In this document: one piece after another, positions 37,308 through 46,549 of the stretch
How the letters are laid out: every line of letters begins with the position of its first letter
Position numbering within the stretch: position 1 is the stretch's first letter
Assembly (NCBI GenBank): GCA_963720725.1
Contig: CAVRGN010000003.1
Coordinates: 620,001 to 684,000, forward strand
Reading direction: 5' to 3'
Source: Benzoatithermus sp963720725
GTDB lineage: Bacteria; Pseudomonadota; Alphaproteobacteria; Geminicoccales; Geminicoccaceae
Length of the DNA: 64,000 nt
Notes under the pieces: generated by a model
Database searches by the model: none
The model's input: the letters and a program-made list of their open reading frames with translations, nothing else
Told to the model about the DNA's origin: nothing
Position numbers and translations under genes: made by a program

Positions 37308-38891
37308 GTGAAGCCGTTCGCCGACCTGCTCGACCGCCTGCTCTACACGCCGCAGCGCAATGCCAAGGTGGCGCTCCTGGTCGACTATTTCCGCGCCGTG
37401 CCCGATCCGGACCGCGGCTGGGGCCTGGCGGCGCTCACCGGGGCGCTGAGCTTCGCCCACGCCAAGCCGGCCCTGATCCGCGATCTGGTCGCCACCCGCA
37501 CCGACCCCGTCCTGTTCGGCTGGTCCTACGACTTCGTGGGCGACCTCGCCGAGACCGCCGCCCTGATGTGGCCCGAGCCGCAGGCCGGTCGGCCATGGCC
37601 GCCGCTCGACGAGGTGGTGGCGGGGCTGGAGACCACCGCCAAGTCCGAGCTCCCGCGCATCGTCGCCGGCTGGCTCGACTCGCTGGACGCCACCGGCCGC
37701 TGGGCTCTGCTCAAGCTGGTGACCGGCGGCTTGCGGGTGGGCGCCTCCGCGCGGCTCGCCAAGCTCGCGCTCGCGGAGTACGGCGGCCAGGAGCCGGCGG
37801 AGATCGAGGAGGTCTGGCATGGGCTGGTGCCGCCCTACGGCACCCTGTTCGCCTGGCTGGACGGCCATGGCCCGCGTCCATCCGCCGACGAGGCGCCGGT
37901 ATTCCGGCCGCTCATGCTGGCCCATCCGGTCGAGGGCGAGGACGTGGCCAAGGTCGCGGCCGACCTCGACAGCTATCTGGCCGAGTGGAAGTGGGACGGC
38001 ATCCGGGTGCAGATCGCGGCCACCAGCGGCGGCGTCCGGCTCTACTCGCGCAGCGGCGACGACATCTCCAACACCTTTCCCGACCTGGTCGAGGCCGTGG
38101 CGTTCCGGGGCGTGCTCGACGGGGAGCTGCTGGTCAAGCGCGCGGACGAGGTGGCCTCGTTCAACGAGCTGCAGCAGCGCCTGAACCGCAAGGTGGTCAC
38201 GGCGCGCATGCTGCAGGATTACCCCGCCTTCGTGCACCTCTACGACATCCTGTTCGACGGCAGCGAGGATCTGCGGTTGCTGCCCTTCACGGAGCGCCGC
38301 CGCCGGCTGGAGGCGTTCTTCGCCCGCGAGGCGCCGCCGCGGATGGACGTCTCGCCCCTGGTGCCGGTCGCCGGCCTGGACGATCTCGAACGGCTGCGCG
38401 GCGGCGTGCGCGGCACCCCGATCGAGGGGCTCATGCTCAAGCGCAAGGACAGCCCCTATCTCGCCGGGCGCCCCAAGGGCCGTTGGTGGAAGTGGAAGCG
38501 CGACGCGCAGCTGCTCGACGTGGTGCTGATGTACGCCCAGCGCGGCCACGGCAAGCGCTCCAGCTTCTACTCCGACTTCACCTTCGGCGCCTGGCGCGAC
38601 GGCCCGGCGGGTCCGGAGCTGGTGCCGGTCGGCAAGGCCTATTCCGGCTACACCGATGCCGAACTGCTCCAGCTCGACCGCTGGATCCGCGACCACACCA
38701 CCCGGCGCTACGGGCCGGTGCGCGAGGTGACCCCGGCGCTGGTGTTCGAGGTGGCGTTCGATTCCGTGCACCGCTCGACCCGCCACAAGTCCGGCGTCGC
38801 CATGCGCTTTCCGCGCATCCATCGCATCCGCTGGGACAAGCCGGCCGGCGAAGCGGATCGCGTGGAGACGCTGGAGCGGATGATCGGGTGA
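37308..38891 (+). CDS. ATP-dependent DNA ligase (LigC/Lhr-cluster type)
   Basis: About 527 aa. N-terminal DNA-binding domain (MKPFADLLDRLLYTPQRNAK, ALLKLVTGGLRVGASARLAK), then adenylation domain with the nucleotidyl Lys228 in AEWKWDGIRVQI, LYSRSGDDISNTFP, FHDGELL-type motif III (seen as GVLDGELLVKRADEV), GLMLKRKDSPYL and KGRWWKWKRD, and a C-terminal OB fold. In many alphaproteobacteria this ligase sits beside an exonuclease, an Lhr helicase and a phosphoesterase; none are here. The GTG 37308 start gives the standard family N-terminus. Confidence 0.92.
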   Translation: MKPFADLLDRLLYTPQRNAKVALLVDYFRAVPDPDRGWGLAALTGALSFAHAKPALIRDLVATRTDPVLFGWSYDFVGDLAETAALMWPEPQAGRPWPPLDEVVAGLETTAKSELPRIVAGWLDSLDATGRWALLKLVTGGLRVGASARLAKLALAEYGGQEPAEIEEVWHGLVPPYGTLFAWLDGHGPRPSADEAPVFRPLMLAHPVEGEDVAKVAADLDSYLAEWKWDGIRVQIAATSGGVRLYSRSGDDISNTFPDLVEAVAFRGVLDGELLVKRADEVASFNELQQRLNRKVVTARMLQDYPAFVHLYDILFDGSEDLRLLPFTERRRRLEAFFAREAPPRMDVSPLVPVAGLDDLERLRGGVRGTPIEGLMLKRKDSPYLAGRPKGRWWKWKRDAQLLDVVLMYAQRGHGKRSSFYSDFTFGAWRDGPAGPELVPVGKAYSGYTDAELLQLDRWIRDHTTRRYGPVREVTPALVFEVAFDSVHRSTRHKSGVAMRFPRIHRIRWDKPAGEADRVETLERMIG

Positions 38892-38917
38892 GGGCCGGCC
38901 GCCGGCGACCGGCGGGC

Positions 38918-40487
38918 TCAGGCGCCGGCCCGCTGGCCGCCATCGAACAGGCCGGCGATCCCGCGCACGGGAATCAGCAGCCAGTTGGGCCGGTTGGCCG
39001 CTTCGTACTGCACCTCGTAGAGCAGCTTCTGCACCATGAAGACGTTCAGCAGCCGCTCCGCCGTGGCGTCGTCCTCCGGCCATACCGGGCAGCCGGCGAT
39101 CACCGCGCGGTATCCATCGAGAAAGCCGCGCTGGGCGAGATCGCGCCACGCCAGTGCCTGAGCCAGCACGCGCTCGAGAAGCCCGGGATCGTTCTCCGCG
39201 AGGTGCAGCGCGCTCGCCCAGGCCGCGTAGTCGAACGAGCGCAGCATGCCGGCCACGTCCTTGAGCGGCGAGCCCTTGTCGCGGCGCTCCGCCAGCGGCT
39301 TTGCCGGTTCGCCCTCGAAATCCAGCAGCAGGACGTCACCGGCGGCGATCAGTACCTGCCCCAGATGGTAGTCGCCGTGCAGGCGCGTCTTCATCAGGCC
39401 GGGGACCGGCCCGGCGAAGTCGCCGACCATGGCCTCGACTTCGAGGGCGCAAGGTCAGGACGTGGTCGATCTCGGCGACGGCGGCCGGGGGAGCCGACCG
39501 GCGCGCCTGCGCCAGGGTGGCGAACCCGGCGTCGACCTGCTGGCGGGCTTCGCCGATCCATGCCGCGAGATCGGTTTCGCCGACCGGTTCGCGGGCGAAG
39601 GCCGGGTCCGCGGTGTCGCCGGCGAAGGCGCGATGCAGCTCCGCGGTGCGCTGGCCCAGCAATCCCGCCAGCTCGACATAGGCCGCATGCCGGCCCGCGG
39701 ACGAATCGCCGGCAGCGCCGGGTTCACCCGCCAGCGTCGCCTCCAGATGGTCGAGCGTCCAGCGCCAGCCGTCGCCCTCATTGGCGACGAAGCCGAACGC
39801 CGCGGCGTAGGTGGTACCGCCATGCTCCAGCGCACCGAGCCAGGGCGGCACGTGCGGGAACTGGGCCTCGTCGGACAGGAAACGGCCGATCTCGACCTCG
39901 GGATGGACGCCGCTCTCGATGCGCCGATAGACCTTCACCATCGCGCCGTCCCCGACCAGAGCGGAGCTGTTGCTCTGCTCCGCGCCGAGTCGCCTGACCG
40001 GCCCGTCCGCGGCGACGTCGAGGGCCTGCAGACCCCTGCCGGCACTGAAGCGCAGTGCTGAATCGCCGACGGGGATCGACCGCTCGCTCGCCATGGCGAG
40101 CAGGAGGCCGCGCATGAAGTCGTCCGAGTGGGTGGCGTCGTAGAGGACGCCCATCTCCAGGCCGCGACTGACCCCTGCGATCGTCGAGGCGGCGAGCGGA
40201 ACGCGTCCCGCCGGCTGGCCGTCGCCCCAGGCGATGGCGAGCGGGAGCAGGTAGCGCTGCGGGGCACCCGCGGCGAACGCCACCTCGATCTCCGCGAGCA
40301 GCACCGGCTCGTCGGTCTGCTCGAACTCGGCCCACCGGCCGAGCCGGACGCCGGCGATGGTCTGGTCCTTGGCGGCGAACCAGCGCTGCCGCGGCAAATG
40401 CTCCAGCAGCGCCTGCCGCAGGAGATCGCGGCAGGCCGGATCGTCGAGGATCGAGCGAACGGCTGTCCCGACATCGATGGTGATCAT
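38918..40487 (-). CDS. Maltokinase-like protein, frameshifted
   Basis: Two frames make one maltokinase/TreS C-terminal-type kinase of about 522 aa. N-part: RQALLEHLPRQRWFAAKDQT, GVLYDATHSDDFMRGLL, AEQSNSSALVGDGAMVKVYR (Lys of the kinase fold) and HVPPWLGALEHGG. C-part: MKTRLHGDYHLGQVL with the catalytic Asp, VLLLDFEGEPAKPL and the final YEVQYEAANRPNWLLIPVRG. They join near 39445-39455 (TLALEVEAM) if one base is removed. It phosphorylates maltose to maltose-1-phosphate, the substrate of GlgE, encoded immediately upstream. The shift may be a sequence error. Confidence 0.85.
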
Positions 40488-40509
40488 GCCTGCGCTCCCT
40501 TCGTTGCGG

Positions 40510-43500
40510 TCAGGAGGGCAGGCCCGGCGGGATCAGCCGCCAGATGGCGTAGGGATTGTGGTGCGGATCGAGCCAGACATGCTGGATCTTGCCGCTCCAG
40601 GCGAACCGGTGGCCGCCCAGCAGATCCTCGGCCATGATCGAGGCGTCGTCGGCAAGCCCGAAGCGCCAGAGCGGCACCTCGAAGTTGCAGCTCTGGGGAT
40701 GGCGAGGATCGAGATTGACCGCGACGAAGACGACGTTGTCGCGTGACTCCGTCATCTTGCTGTAGACGAGCACCTGGTCGTTCCAGGCATTGTGGAACTC
40801 CAGGTTCGTGAACTGCCACAAGGCCGGGTTCTCGCGCCGCAGCATGTTGAGGCGCGTGATGTCGGCGCGGATGTTGCCGGGCCGGTCCCAGTCCCATGCC
40901 TTGATCTCGTACTTCTCGCTGTCGAGATATTCCTCGCGGCCCGGGATCGGCGTGGCTTCGCACAGCTCGAAGCCGCTGTAGACGCCCCACAGCGGCGACA
41001 GGGTCGCGGCCAGGACCGCTCGGATGCGGAAGCCGGGCCGGCCGGAGGTCTGCAGGAACACCGGGTTGATGTCCGGCGTGTTGACGAAGAAGTTCGGCCG
41101 CATGTGCTCCTTGGGTTCGTCCTGCGTCAGCTCGGTCAGGTACTCGGTCAGCTCGGGCTTGGTGTTGCGCCAGGTGAAGTAGCTGTAGGACTGGGTGAAG
41201 CCGATCTTGGCCAGTCTGCGCATCACCTTCGGCCGCGTGAAGGCTTCCGACAGGAAAATGGTGTCGGGATGGCGATCCTGGATCTCGCGGATGACCCACT
41301 CCCAGAACGGCAGCGGCTTGGTGTGGGGATTGTCGACGCGGAACGTCTTCACGCCCAGGTCGATCCAGTAGAGGAACACGTCCCGCATCGCGTACCAGAT
41401 GCCCGGCAGGGCCTCGCCGTAGAACTCCAGGTGAACGATGTCCTCGTACTTCTTCGGCGGGTTCTCCGCGTACTTGATCGACCCGTCCGGTCTCCAGTCG
41501 AACCATTCCGGGTGCTGCTTGATCCAGGGATGGTCCGGTGCGGCCTGGATGGCGAAGTCGAGCGCGATCTCCAGGCCGAAGTCGGCCGCCGCTGCGACCA
41601 GGCGCCGGAAATCCTCGACGGTGCCGAGCTGCGGATGAATGGCGGCATGGCCGCCTTCCTCCGCGCCGATCGCGTAAGGACTGCCCGGATCGTCCGGTCC
41701 CGCAGTCAGGCTGTTGTTGCGCCCCTTGCGGTTCTTGCGTCCGATCGGGTGGATCGGCGTGAAGTAGAGCACGTCGAAGCCCATGTCGCGGACGTAGGGC
41801 AGCTTGCGGATGACGTCGTCGAAGGTGCCGTGGCGCTGAGGATCGTCGCTGGTCGAGCGGGGAAACAGCTCGTACCAGGCGGCGAAAGCGGCTGCCGTCC
41901 TTCCGACCACCACCTCGAGCTCGCGCTCGTAGCGCGACAGGTCGGCCCGCAGATCGGCGCGCGCCATCAGTGCCCGGACATCCTCGCCCAGCAGCACCGC
42001 CAGCTGCCAGCCGTGATCGTCGGGCCGTTCCTCCAGCCGCGCCAGCAGCGCGCGCAGCTGCTCGGCATCGGCGCCCCGTGCCGCGTCGCACGTCCGGGCG
42101 AGCAGGGCCCGCCCCTCGATGAGCTCAAGTCCGACCGGCACGCCGGCATCGTGCTTCTTGCCGACTTCGATCCTCCAGGAGGCGAACACGTCGCGCCAGG
42201 CCTCGATCGTGTAACGGTAGCGCCCGTTCCTGGTCAGCGGCAGGCTGCCGGCCCACCGGTCGTTGTCGACCAGCCGCATCGGCGCTTCCGACCATTCCCG
42301 GTCGGCGTCCGAGCGGAACTTGACCACGGCGGCGAGGCGGTCGTGGCCGTCGACGACGATGTCCGCCTCCACCGTGAGTACCTCGCCGACGATCCGCTTG
42401 ATCGGGAACCGGCCGCCGTCGAGCTCGGGCGCCACCTTCTCGATCGCGACGCGACCCGGCGCCAGCCGATCAAGCTGCGCCTGGGCCGCCGTCGCGGACC
42501 GCGCGGCACGTGCGCCCTCGCCGGGGACCCGGCCCAGGAAGATCCGCACGGCCATGGGATCCAGCGTCAACGGGGCGCTGGCCGCGAACGCGACGGGCGG
42601 CACGCCGGGCGTGACGTCGTCGAACCCGGCGATCCGGCCGCCGGCTGCCGTGAGGAGCGGGCCCGGATCGACGCCGTCGGGGTGCGCGAGGTCCGGGTTG
42701 ACGAGCACGATGGCCGCCTGCTCGGCGGCCAAGGGTGCCCCCGCATCCAGGCGCATCAGCCCGACCACCCGGCCGTTTGGCGCGGTCACCCGGCGTAACG
42801 GCCAATTGTCGTTCAAGACGTCGGCACCAGCCTTCATCGCGTTGGCCTGGCCGATGAACTCCGTCAGATCGACGGCTGGCGTCGCGCACTCGGCCTGCCA
42901 ATCCGCTGGCCGGGTGGTCACAGGGTCGAGGCGGCGCCGGGCCCCATACTCGAACCCCATCGGCATGAGCAGGCCGCTGGCGATGCCGGCGGCCAGCAGG
43001 TAGCGCGCACGGTAGACCTGCGCGATCTCCTCGGGCCGATCCAGACCCAGAGCCGAAGCGAGGCGTGGCGTGTTGTGGTCCTCGGGAAAAGCCACGGTCG
43101 GCGCGATGCGCCGCAGCTGTTCGCGCTGCTCCAGGAACCAGGGGGCGTGGAAGTCCCACCAGCGGCTGCTGTCGAAGATCAGGTCGAACCCGCAGTCGGC
43201 GAGCCCCAGTACCTGGTCGAACGGGCAGCCCAGCGCCGCCGCCAGGAACACCGCGTCGGGATGGGTCTCCCGCACACGAGCGATGATGGCGCGCCACAAC
43301 GCCGGCGGGACCTTGTAGGCGGAGCTGCAGCGGAAGCCGGCCGCTCCCAGCTCCAGGTAATGTCGCGCCAGACCGGCGAAATAGGCGATCTGCGCCTCGT
43401 GCCGCTCCGGATCGCGAAGATCGAGCTCGGCCAGATCGGCCATCACGCGCGGCTGCCGCGCATCGTCCGGATTGGCCAGGACCGGGCTGACCAGCCCCTG

Positions 43501-43851
43501 CGGGCCGTGAAGGAACCAGCTCGGATGCTCGACCAGAAGCGTGGCTTCGCGTGCCGCGTGCGGCACAATGAGGTCGATCATGACCTTCAGGCCATGATCT
43601 CCCGCTGTGCGCATGAACGCTTGGGTCAGCGCCGCGGCGCTACCGGCGTCGTCGCCGCGCACTTGCGGATGCAGCTCGAACGGGTCGCGGACCGCATAGA
43701 TGCTGCCCGACGACCCCGGCTCCCAGAACGCGTTGACGTAGACCCAGTCGAACCGCATCGCGGCGATGCGCGGCAGATGCCGCGGCCAAGCTGCGATCTG
43801 CCCCGCGAGCAGTGGATGCAGATTGTAGATTCTCGGCGCTGGAGATTTCAT
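40510..43851 (-). CDS. glgE: Alpha-1,4-glucan:maltose-1-phosphate maltosyltransferase with extra N-terminal amylase-like domain
   Basis: About 1113 aa. The C-terminal half is a complete GlgE: IVVDGHDRLAAVVKFRSDAD (DUF3416), YELFPRSTSDDPQRHGTFDD, IHPIGRKNRKGRNNSL, the nucleophile Asp in FRVDNPHTKPLPFWEW, the acid/base Glu in IFLSEAFTRPK, and FFVNTPDINPVFLQ. It extends alpha-1,4-glucan with maltose units from maltose-1-phosphate. The N-terminal half (to about residue 500) is a second GH13-like barrel whose three catalytic carboxylates all appear replaced: GFRCSSAYKVP, FLAAALGC and FPEDHNTPRLA. ATG 43851 (MKSPAPRIYNLHPLL) is preferred. The stop is 22 nt before the maltokinase start. Confidence 0.92.
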   Translation of the reverse strand: MKSPAPRIYNLHPLLAGQIAAWPRHLPRIAAMRFDWVYVNAFWEPGSSGSIYAVRDPFELHPQVRGDDAGSAAALTQAFMRTAGDHGLKVMIDLIVPHAAREATLLVEHPSWFLHGPQGLVSPVLANPDDARQPRVMADLAELDLRDPERHEAQIAYFAGLARHYLELGAAGFRCSSAYKVPPALWRAIIARVRETHPDAVFLAAALGCPFDQVLGLADCGFDLIFDSSRWWDFHAPWFLEQREQLRRIAPTVAFPEDHNTPRLASALGLDRPEEIAQVYRARYLLAAGIASGLLMPMGFEYGARRRLDPVTTRPADWQAECATPAVDLTEFIGQANAMKAGADVLNDNWPLRRVTAPNGRVVGLMRLDAGAPLAAEQAAIVLVNPDLAHPDGVDPGPLLTAAGGRIAGFDDVTPGVPPVAFAASAPLTLDPMAVRIFLGRVPGEGARAARSATAAQAQLDRLAPGRVAIEKVAPELDGGRFPIKRIVGEVLTVEADIVVDGHDRLAAVVKFRSDADREWSEAPMRLVDNDRWAGSLPLTRNGRYRYTIEAWRDVFASWRIEVGKKHDAGVPVGLELIEGRALLARTCDAARGADAEQLRALLARLEERPDDHGWQLAVLLGEDVRALMARADLRADLSRYERELEVVVGRTAAAFAAWYELFPRSTSDDPQRHGTFDDVIRKLPYVRDMGFDVLYFTPIHPIGRKNRKGRNNSLTAGPDDPGSPYAIGAEEGGHAAIHPQLGTVEDFRRLVAAAADFGLEIALDFAIQAAPDHPWIKQHPEWFDWRPDGSIKYAENPPKKYEDIVHLEFYGEALPGIWYAMRDVFLYWIDLGVKTFRVDNPHTKPLPFWEWVIREIQDRHPDTIFLSEAFTRPKVMRRLAKIGFTQSYSYFTWRNTKPELTEYLTELTQDEPKEHMRPNFFVNTPDINPVFLQTSGRPGFRIRAVLAATLSPLWGVYSGFELCEATPIPGREEYLDSEKYEIKAWDWDRPGNIRADITRLNMLRRENPALWQFTNLEFHNAWNDQVLVYSKMTESRDNVVFVAVNLDPRHPQSCNFEVPLWRFGLADDASIMAEDLLGGHRFAWSGKIQHVWLDPHHNPYAIWRLIPPGLPS

Positions 43852-44139
43852 CGGCGACCCAGAGGCGTTCGGAGTTTTTGCCACGCTACGCGCCCTTGCC
43901 ATGGGGCAACCGCTGCCGCTGCAGCGGGTTCCGGCACCCGCTCTGGCGCGGGCCCGCTGCCGGCGGCGGTAAGTCGGACGCCGCCGGCCACGTCGATGAC
44001 ACAGGCTTACCGAATTGCCGCTCCTGCGGCTAGCTTCACCGGCTCAAGACCGCGAGACTTGGGCGCTCGATCCTATATTCCTTGCACTTGCGACGAGAAT
44101 AGGGTAGAAATTCCTATTCACACCTGCAAGGAGCTTCTC

Positions 44140-44403
44140 ATGCGCTTCGTGATGATAGCGGCGATCACCCTGCTGAGCGCCTGCACGGAGGTTCAGACCT
44201 ATGGTGCGCTCGCCATGGAACAGCGCCGGACCATGAACGACATCCAGGCCCGCGCCACCATGGCGGCAACCTGCGACATCGCGTTGGGCGCCTACTTCCG
44301 CGAGCTGAGCCCGGTGGAGCAGCGCTATGCCGGGCTCGTCTGCGGCGGGATCTTTCCCGAGCTATCCGAGCCGCGGCTGCCGGTGACCGCCGGGCGCTCC
44401 TGA
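44140..44403 (+). CDS. Small putative lipoprotein
   Basis: 87 aa. MRFVMIAAITLLSAC is a lipoprotein signal with Cys15 as the lipidated residue. The mature part has two more Cys (TCDIALG, LVCGGIFP) but no known domain. An excellent AAGGAG sits 7 nt before the ATG. TTGCAC (44082) and TAGAAA (44105) are 17 nt apart and could be a weak sigma-70 promoter. The 3' end overlaps the convergent oxyR by 79 nt. Confidence 0.75.
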   Translation: MRFVMIAAITLLSACTEVQTYGALAMEQRRTMNDIQARATMAATCDIALGAYFRELSPVEQRYAGLVCGGIFPELSEPRLPVTAGRS

Positions 44404-45293
44404 GGCCGCGGTCGGCTGGTGGTCAGCAGCTTGCCGAGCTCGACGAAGTCGCGTTTGCGCGGCGACGAACGGCGCCAGGCCAAGGCCACGGCGCGCGTCG
44501 GCTCCGGCGGCGGAAAGCGTAGGAGCGCGATCCTGGAATCGTGCACCTCGAATGGCAGGCTGATCTCGGGCAGCACGGTGATGCCGAGCCCGTTCACGAC
44601 CATCTGGATGATCGTGGACAGGCTCGACGCACCGAAGCTGGCGAGCGCGCCACGGTCGACGGGACGGCAGTAGCTGAGGGTCTGGTCGCGCAGGCAGTGG
44701 CCCTCCTCGAGCAGCAGCAGCCGCTCCTCGGTCAGCAGCCGCGCGGTGCAGTCCGCGCGCCCGGCCGAGGGATGAGCCGCCGGCAGAGCGAGCAGGAACC
44801 GGTCGTCGAACAGACGGAGGGTCTCGATCTCCGGCTCGTCCAGCGGCAGGGACAATACCAGCACGTCGAGCAGCCCGCGCTGCAGCTCTTCCACGATCAC
44901 CGCGGTCTGGCTCTCGCGCAGGCGCAGCTCCAGCGCCGGGTGCAGCGCCTGCAGGGCAGGCAGCGCCGCCGGCAGCAGATAAGGTGCGATCGAGGGGATC
45001 ACGCCCAGATGCAGCGGCCCGGTGAGCAGGCGGGTGCGGTGGCGCGCATAATCCTCGAGATCGGTGACTTCGGTCAGGATGCGCGCGGCACGGCGCGCGA
45101 TCTCCTCGCCCGCGGCGGTGAGTGCGATCCGACCGCGGCCGCGCTCGACGAGCACCGTGTGCAGGCAGGCTTCGAGCTCCTGGATCTGCACCGACAAAGC
45201 CGGCTGGCTGACCGCGCACTCCTCCGCGGCGCGGCCGAAATGGCGGTGCCGAGCCAAGGCCGTGAGGTAGCGCAGCTGGCGCAGGGTAGTCAT
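44325..45293 (-). CDS. oxyR: Hydrogen peroxide-sensing LysR regulator OxyR
   Basis: 322 aa. LysR helix-turn-helix at the N-terminus (LARHRHFGRAAEECAVSQPA). In the regulatory domain LLLEEGHCLRDQTLSYCR holds Cys200 and Cys209, aligned with the peroxide-sensing Cys199/Cys208 pair of E. coli OxyR, including the HCLRDQ context. It activates peroxide defence genes; dps and ohr are elsewhere in this window, and no katG or ahpC is adjacent. The C-terminal tail beyond residue 300 is longer than usual. Confidence 0.92.
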   Translation of the reverse strand: MTTLRQLRYLTALARHRHFGRAAEECAVSQPALSVQIQELEACLHTVLVERGRGRIALTAAGEEIARRAARILTEVTDLEDYARHRTRLLTGPLHLGVIPSIAPYLLPAALPALQALHPALELRLRESQTAVIVEELQRGLLDVLVLSLPLDEPEIETLRLFDDRFLLALPAAHPSAGRADCTARLLTEERLLLLEEGHCLRDQTLSYCRPVDRGALASFGASSLSTIIQMVVNGLGITVLPEISLPFEVHDSRIALLRFPPPEPTRAVALAWRRSSPRKRDFVELGKLLTTSRPRPQERPAVTGSRGSDSSGKIPPQTSPA

Positions 45294-45399
45294 AAGCTCG
45301 GCCGATCGCCCATGCTGAATCCTGTTACTACAGGCTATGACCCAGCGTAGCTACGACCGAGCGCCAGCTCGAGACCGCCGCCGCCAGCGGCGGGCGAGC

Positions 45400-45852
45400 T
45401 CATTCGACCAGATGGTAGGTGAAGTCGTAGGCGCTGCCCTTGTCGTCGCGCGCATGGAGCTGCATCTCGCCTCGGGCTCCGACATAGCGCCCCGTCCCGC
45501 CGGTCACGGTCAGCGTCGAGTCCCCGGCGTCGAGGAACGGGCCGGCGACGGTGATCTGACCGTCGGCCAGCGACAGCGTCCAAGAACATTCCCAGGCTTG
45601 GCCGACCGCGGTGCGCACGCAATAGCCGTTGTCGCTGCCGACCTTCTGGGCGTCGGCGGCATCGAAGATCTCGTTGGCAAAGGTCAGGAGGTCGCCGGCA
45701 CTGTCGCCGCTGGCCCCGAGGTCCGTGACCGCATCGGTGGTGGCCCGCTCGACGACCGTCAGGGTCGCGGGTTCGGCGGCACGGGCGTCGGCTCCCGCCA
45801 GCGTCAGCCCGAACGCGCCCGCCACGGCGATCATCGCCGATGTCCAATCCAT
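45400..45852 (-). CDS. Exported allene oxide cyclase barrel-like protein
   Basis: 150 aa. A signal peptide (AMIAVAGAFGLTLAGADARA) is followed by a beta-barrel pattern: DLLTFANEIFDAADAQKVG, GYCVRTAVGQAWECSWTLSL, GQITVAGPFLDAGDSTLTVT and GGTGRYVGARGEMQLHARD, which is the allene oxide cyclase/dirigent-like core. Bacterial members are small periplasmic or secreted proteins of unknown activity. Confidence 0.75.
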   Translation of the reverse strand: MDWTSAMIAVAGAFGLTLAGADARAAEPATLTVVERATTDAVTDLGASGDSAGDLLTFANEIFDAADAQKVGSDNGYCVRTAVGQAWECSWTLSLADGQITVAGPFLDAGDSTLTVTGGTGRYVGARGEMQLHARDDKGSAYDFTYHLVE

Positions 45853-45945
45853 GATCTCGTCCCCCCCAATTGCCGTTCGCGGAGCCTGGACCTCGCAGGC
45901 CCAGCGATCAAGACGCTAGCCGCGGCGGGCGCGCGTGCTCGACGA

Positions 45946-46452
45946 TCAGCCGCGCGCCGTCAACCGCACATAGCGCGGGTCGGTCGCCAGCCGGCGCAGC
46001 AGGGGCAGGATCTCGTGGCGGCGCAAGAACAGGATGACGAGCGCGAAGACCAGGTTGGTGCAGGCCTCCTTAAACAGCGTCCCGCCGTCGTGGTAGGGAT
46101 CCACGCCCAGTGCGGTGAACAGGTGCAGGGTGATGGCGCCCGCCATGGTGGCGCCGGCAACCGCCGCGCCGGCGACCTGCAGGCCGGGGATCACGAGCAG
46201 CAGGCAAGCCACCGCCTCGACCCCGCCGGTGAAGTAGCGGAACCAGGGCTCGAACCATGGCAGGCCCAGGGAATCCGCCAGGGTCTGGAACAGGAAGCTG
46301 TCGGGGTAGAACTTGAACGGCAGGTACCAGAGCAGGATGTAGACGATATAGGCCGCGAGGACCCAGGGCAGGGCCAGGCGGACAAGGAGCCACGCGGTGA
46401 ACGCGGGCCGCTCGGTGGCACGGCCGATCGGGTCGGCGGAGCGGACGGACAT
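45946..46452 (-). CDS. DoxX-like membrane protein
   Basis: 168 aa with four hydrophobic helices: WLLVRLALPWVLAAYIVYIL, FTGGVEAVACLLLVIPGLQV, GAAVAGATMAGAITLHLFTA and ACTNLVFALVILFLRRHEI. The helix pattern and the GGVEAVACLLLVIPG motif resemble DoxX/DUF417-like membrane proteins. Function unknown. Confidence 0.7.
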   Translation of the reverse strand: MSVRSADPIGRATERPAFTAWLLVRLALPWVLAAYIVYILLWYLPFKFYPDSFLFQTLADSLGLPWFEPWFRYFTGGVEAVACLLLVIPGLQVAGAAVAGATMAGAITLHLFTALGVDPYHDGGTLFKEACTNLVFALVILFLRRHEILPLLRRLATDPRYVRLTARG

Positions 46453-46549
46453 GGTGAGGGACTCCAGGCGCTGTTGGCGTGCGTTTCCGTGTGCACCCGA
46501 TCGCGGCGGCGCTGAAATGCCCGGTCGCTAGCGAGTCGATGCCGGACCG

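Noticed and set aside
40792..42798. Long plus-strand frame opposite glgE
   Set aside because: GC-driven antisense frame; no domain motifs, while the minus strand encodes GlgE without interruption.
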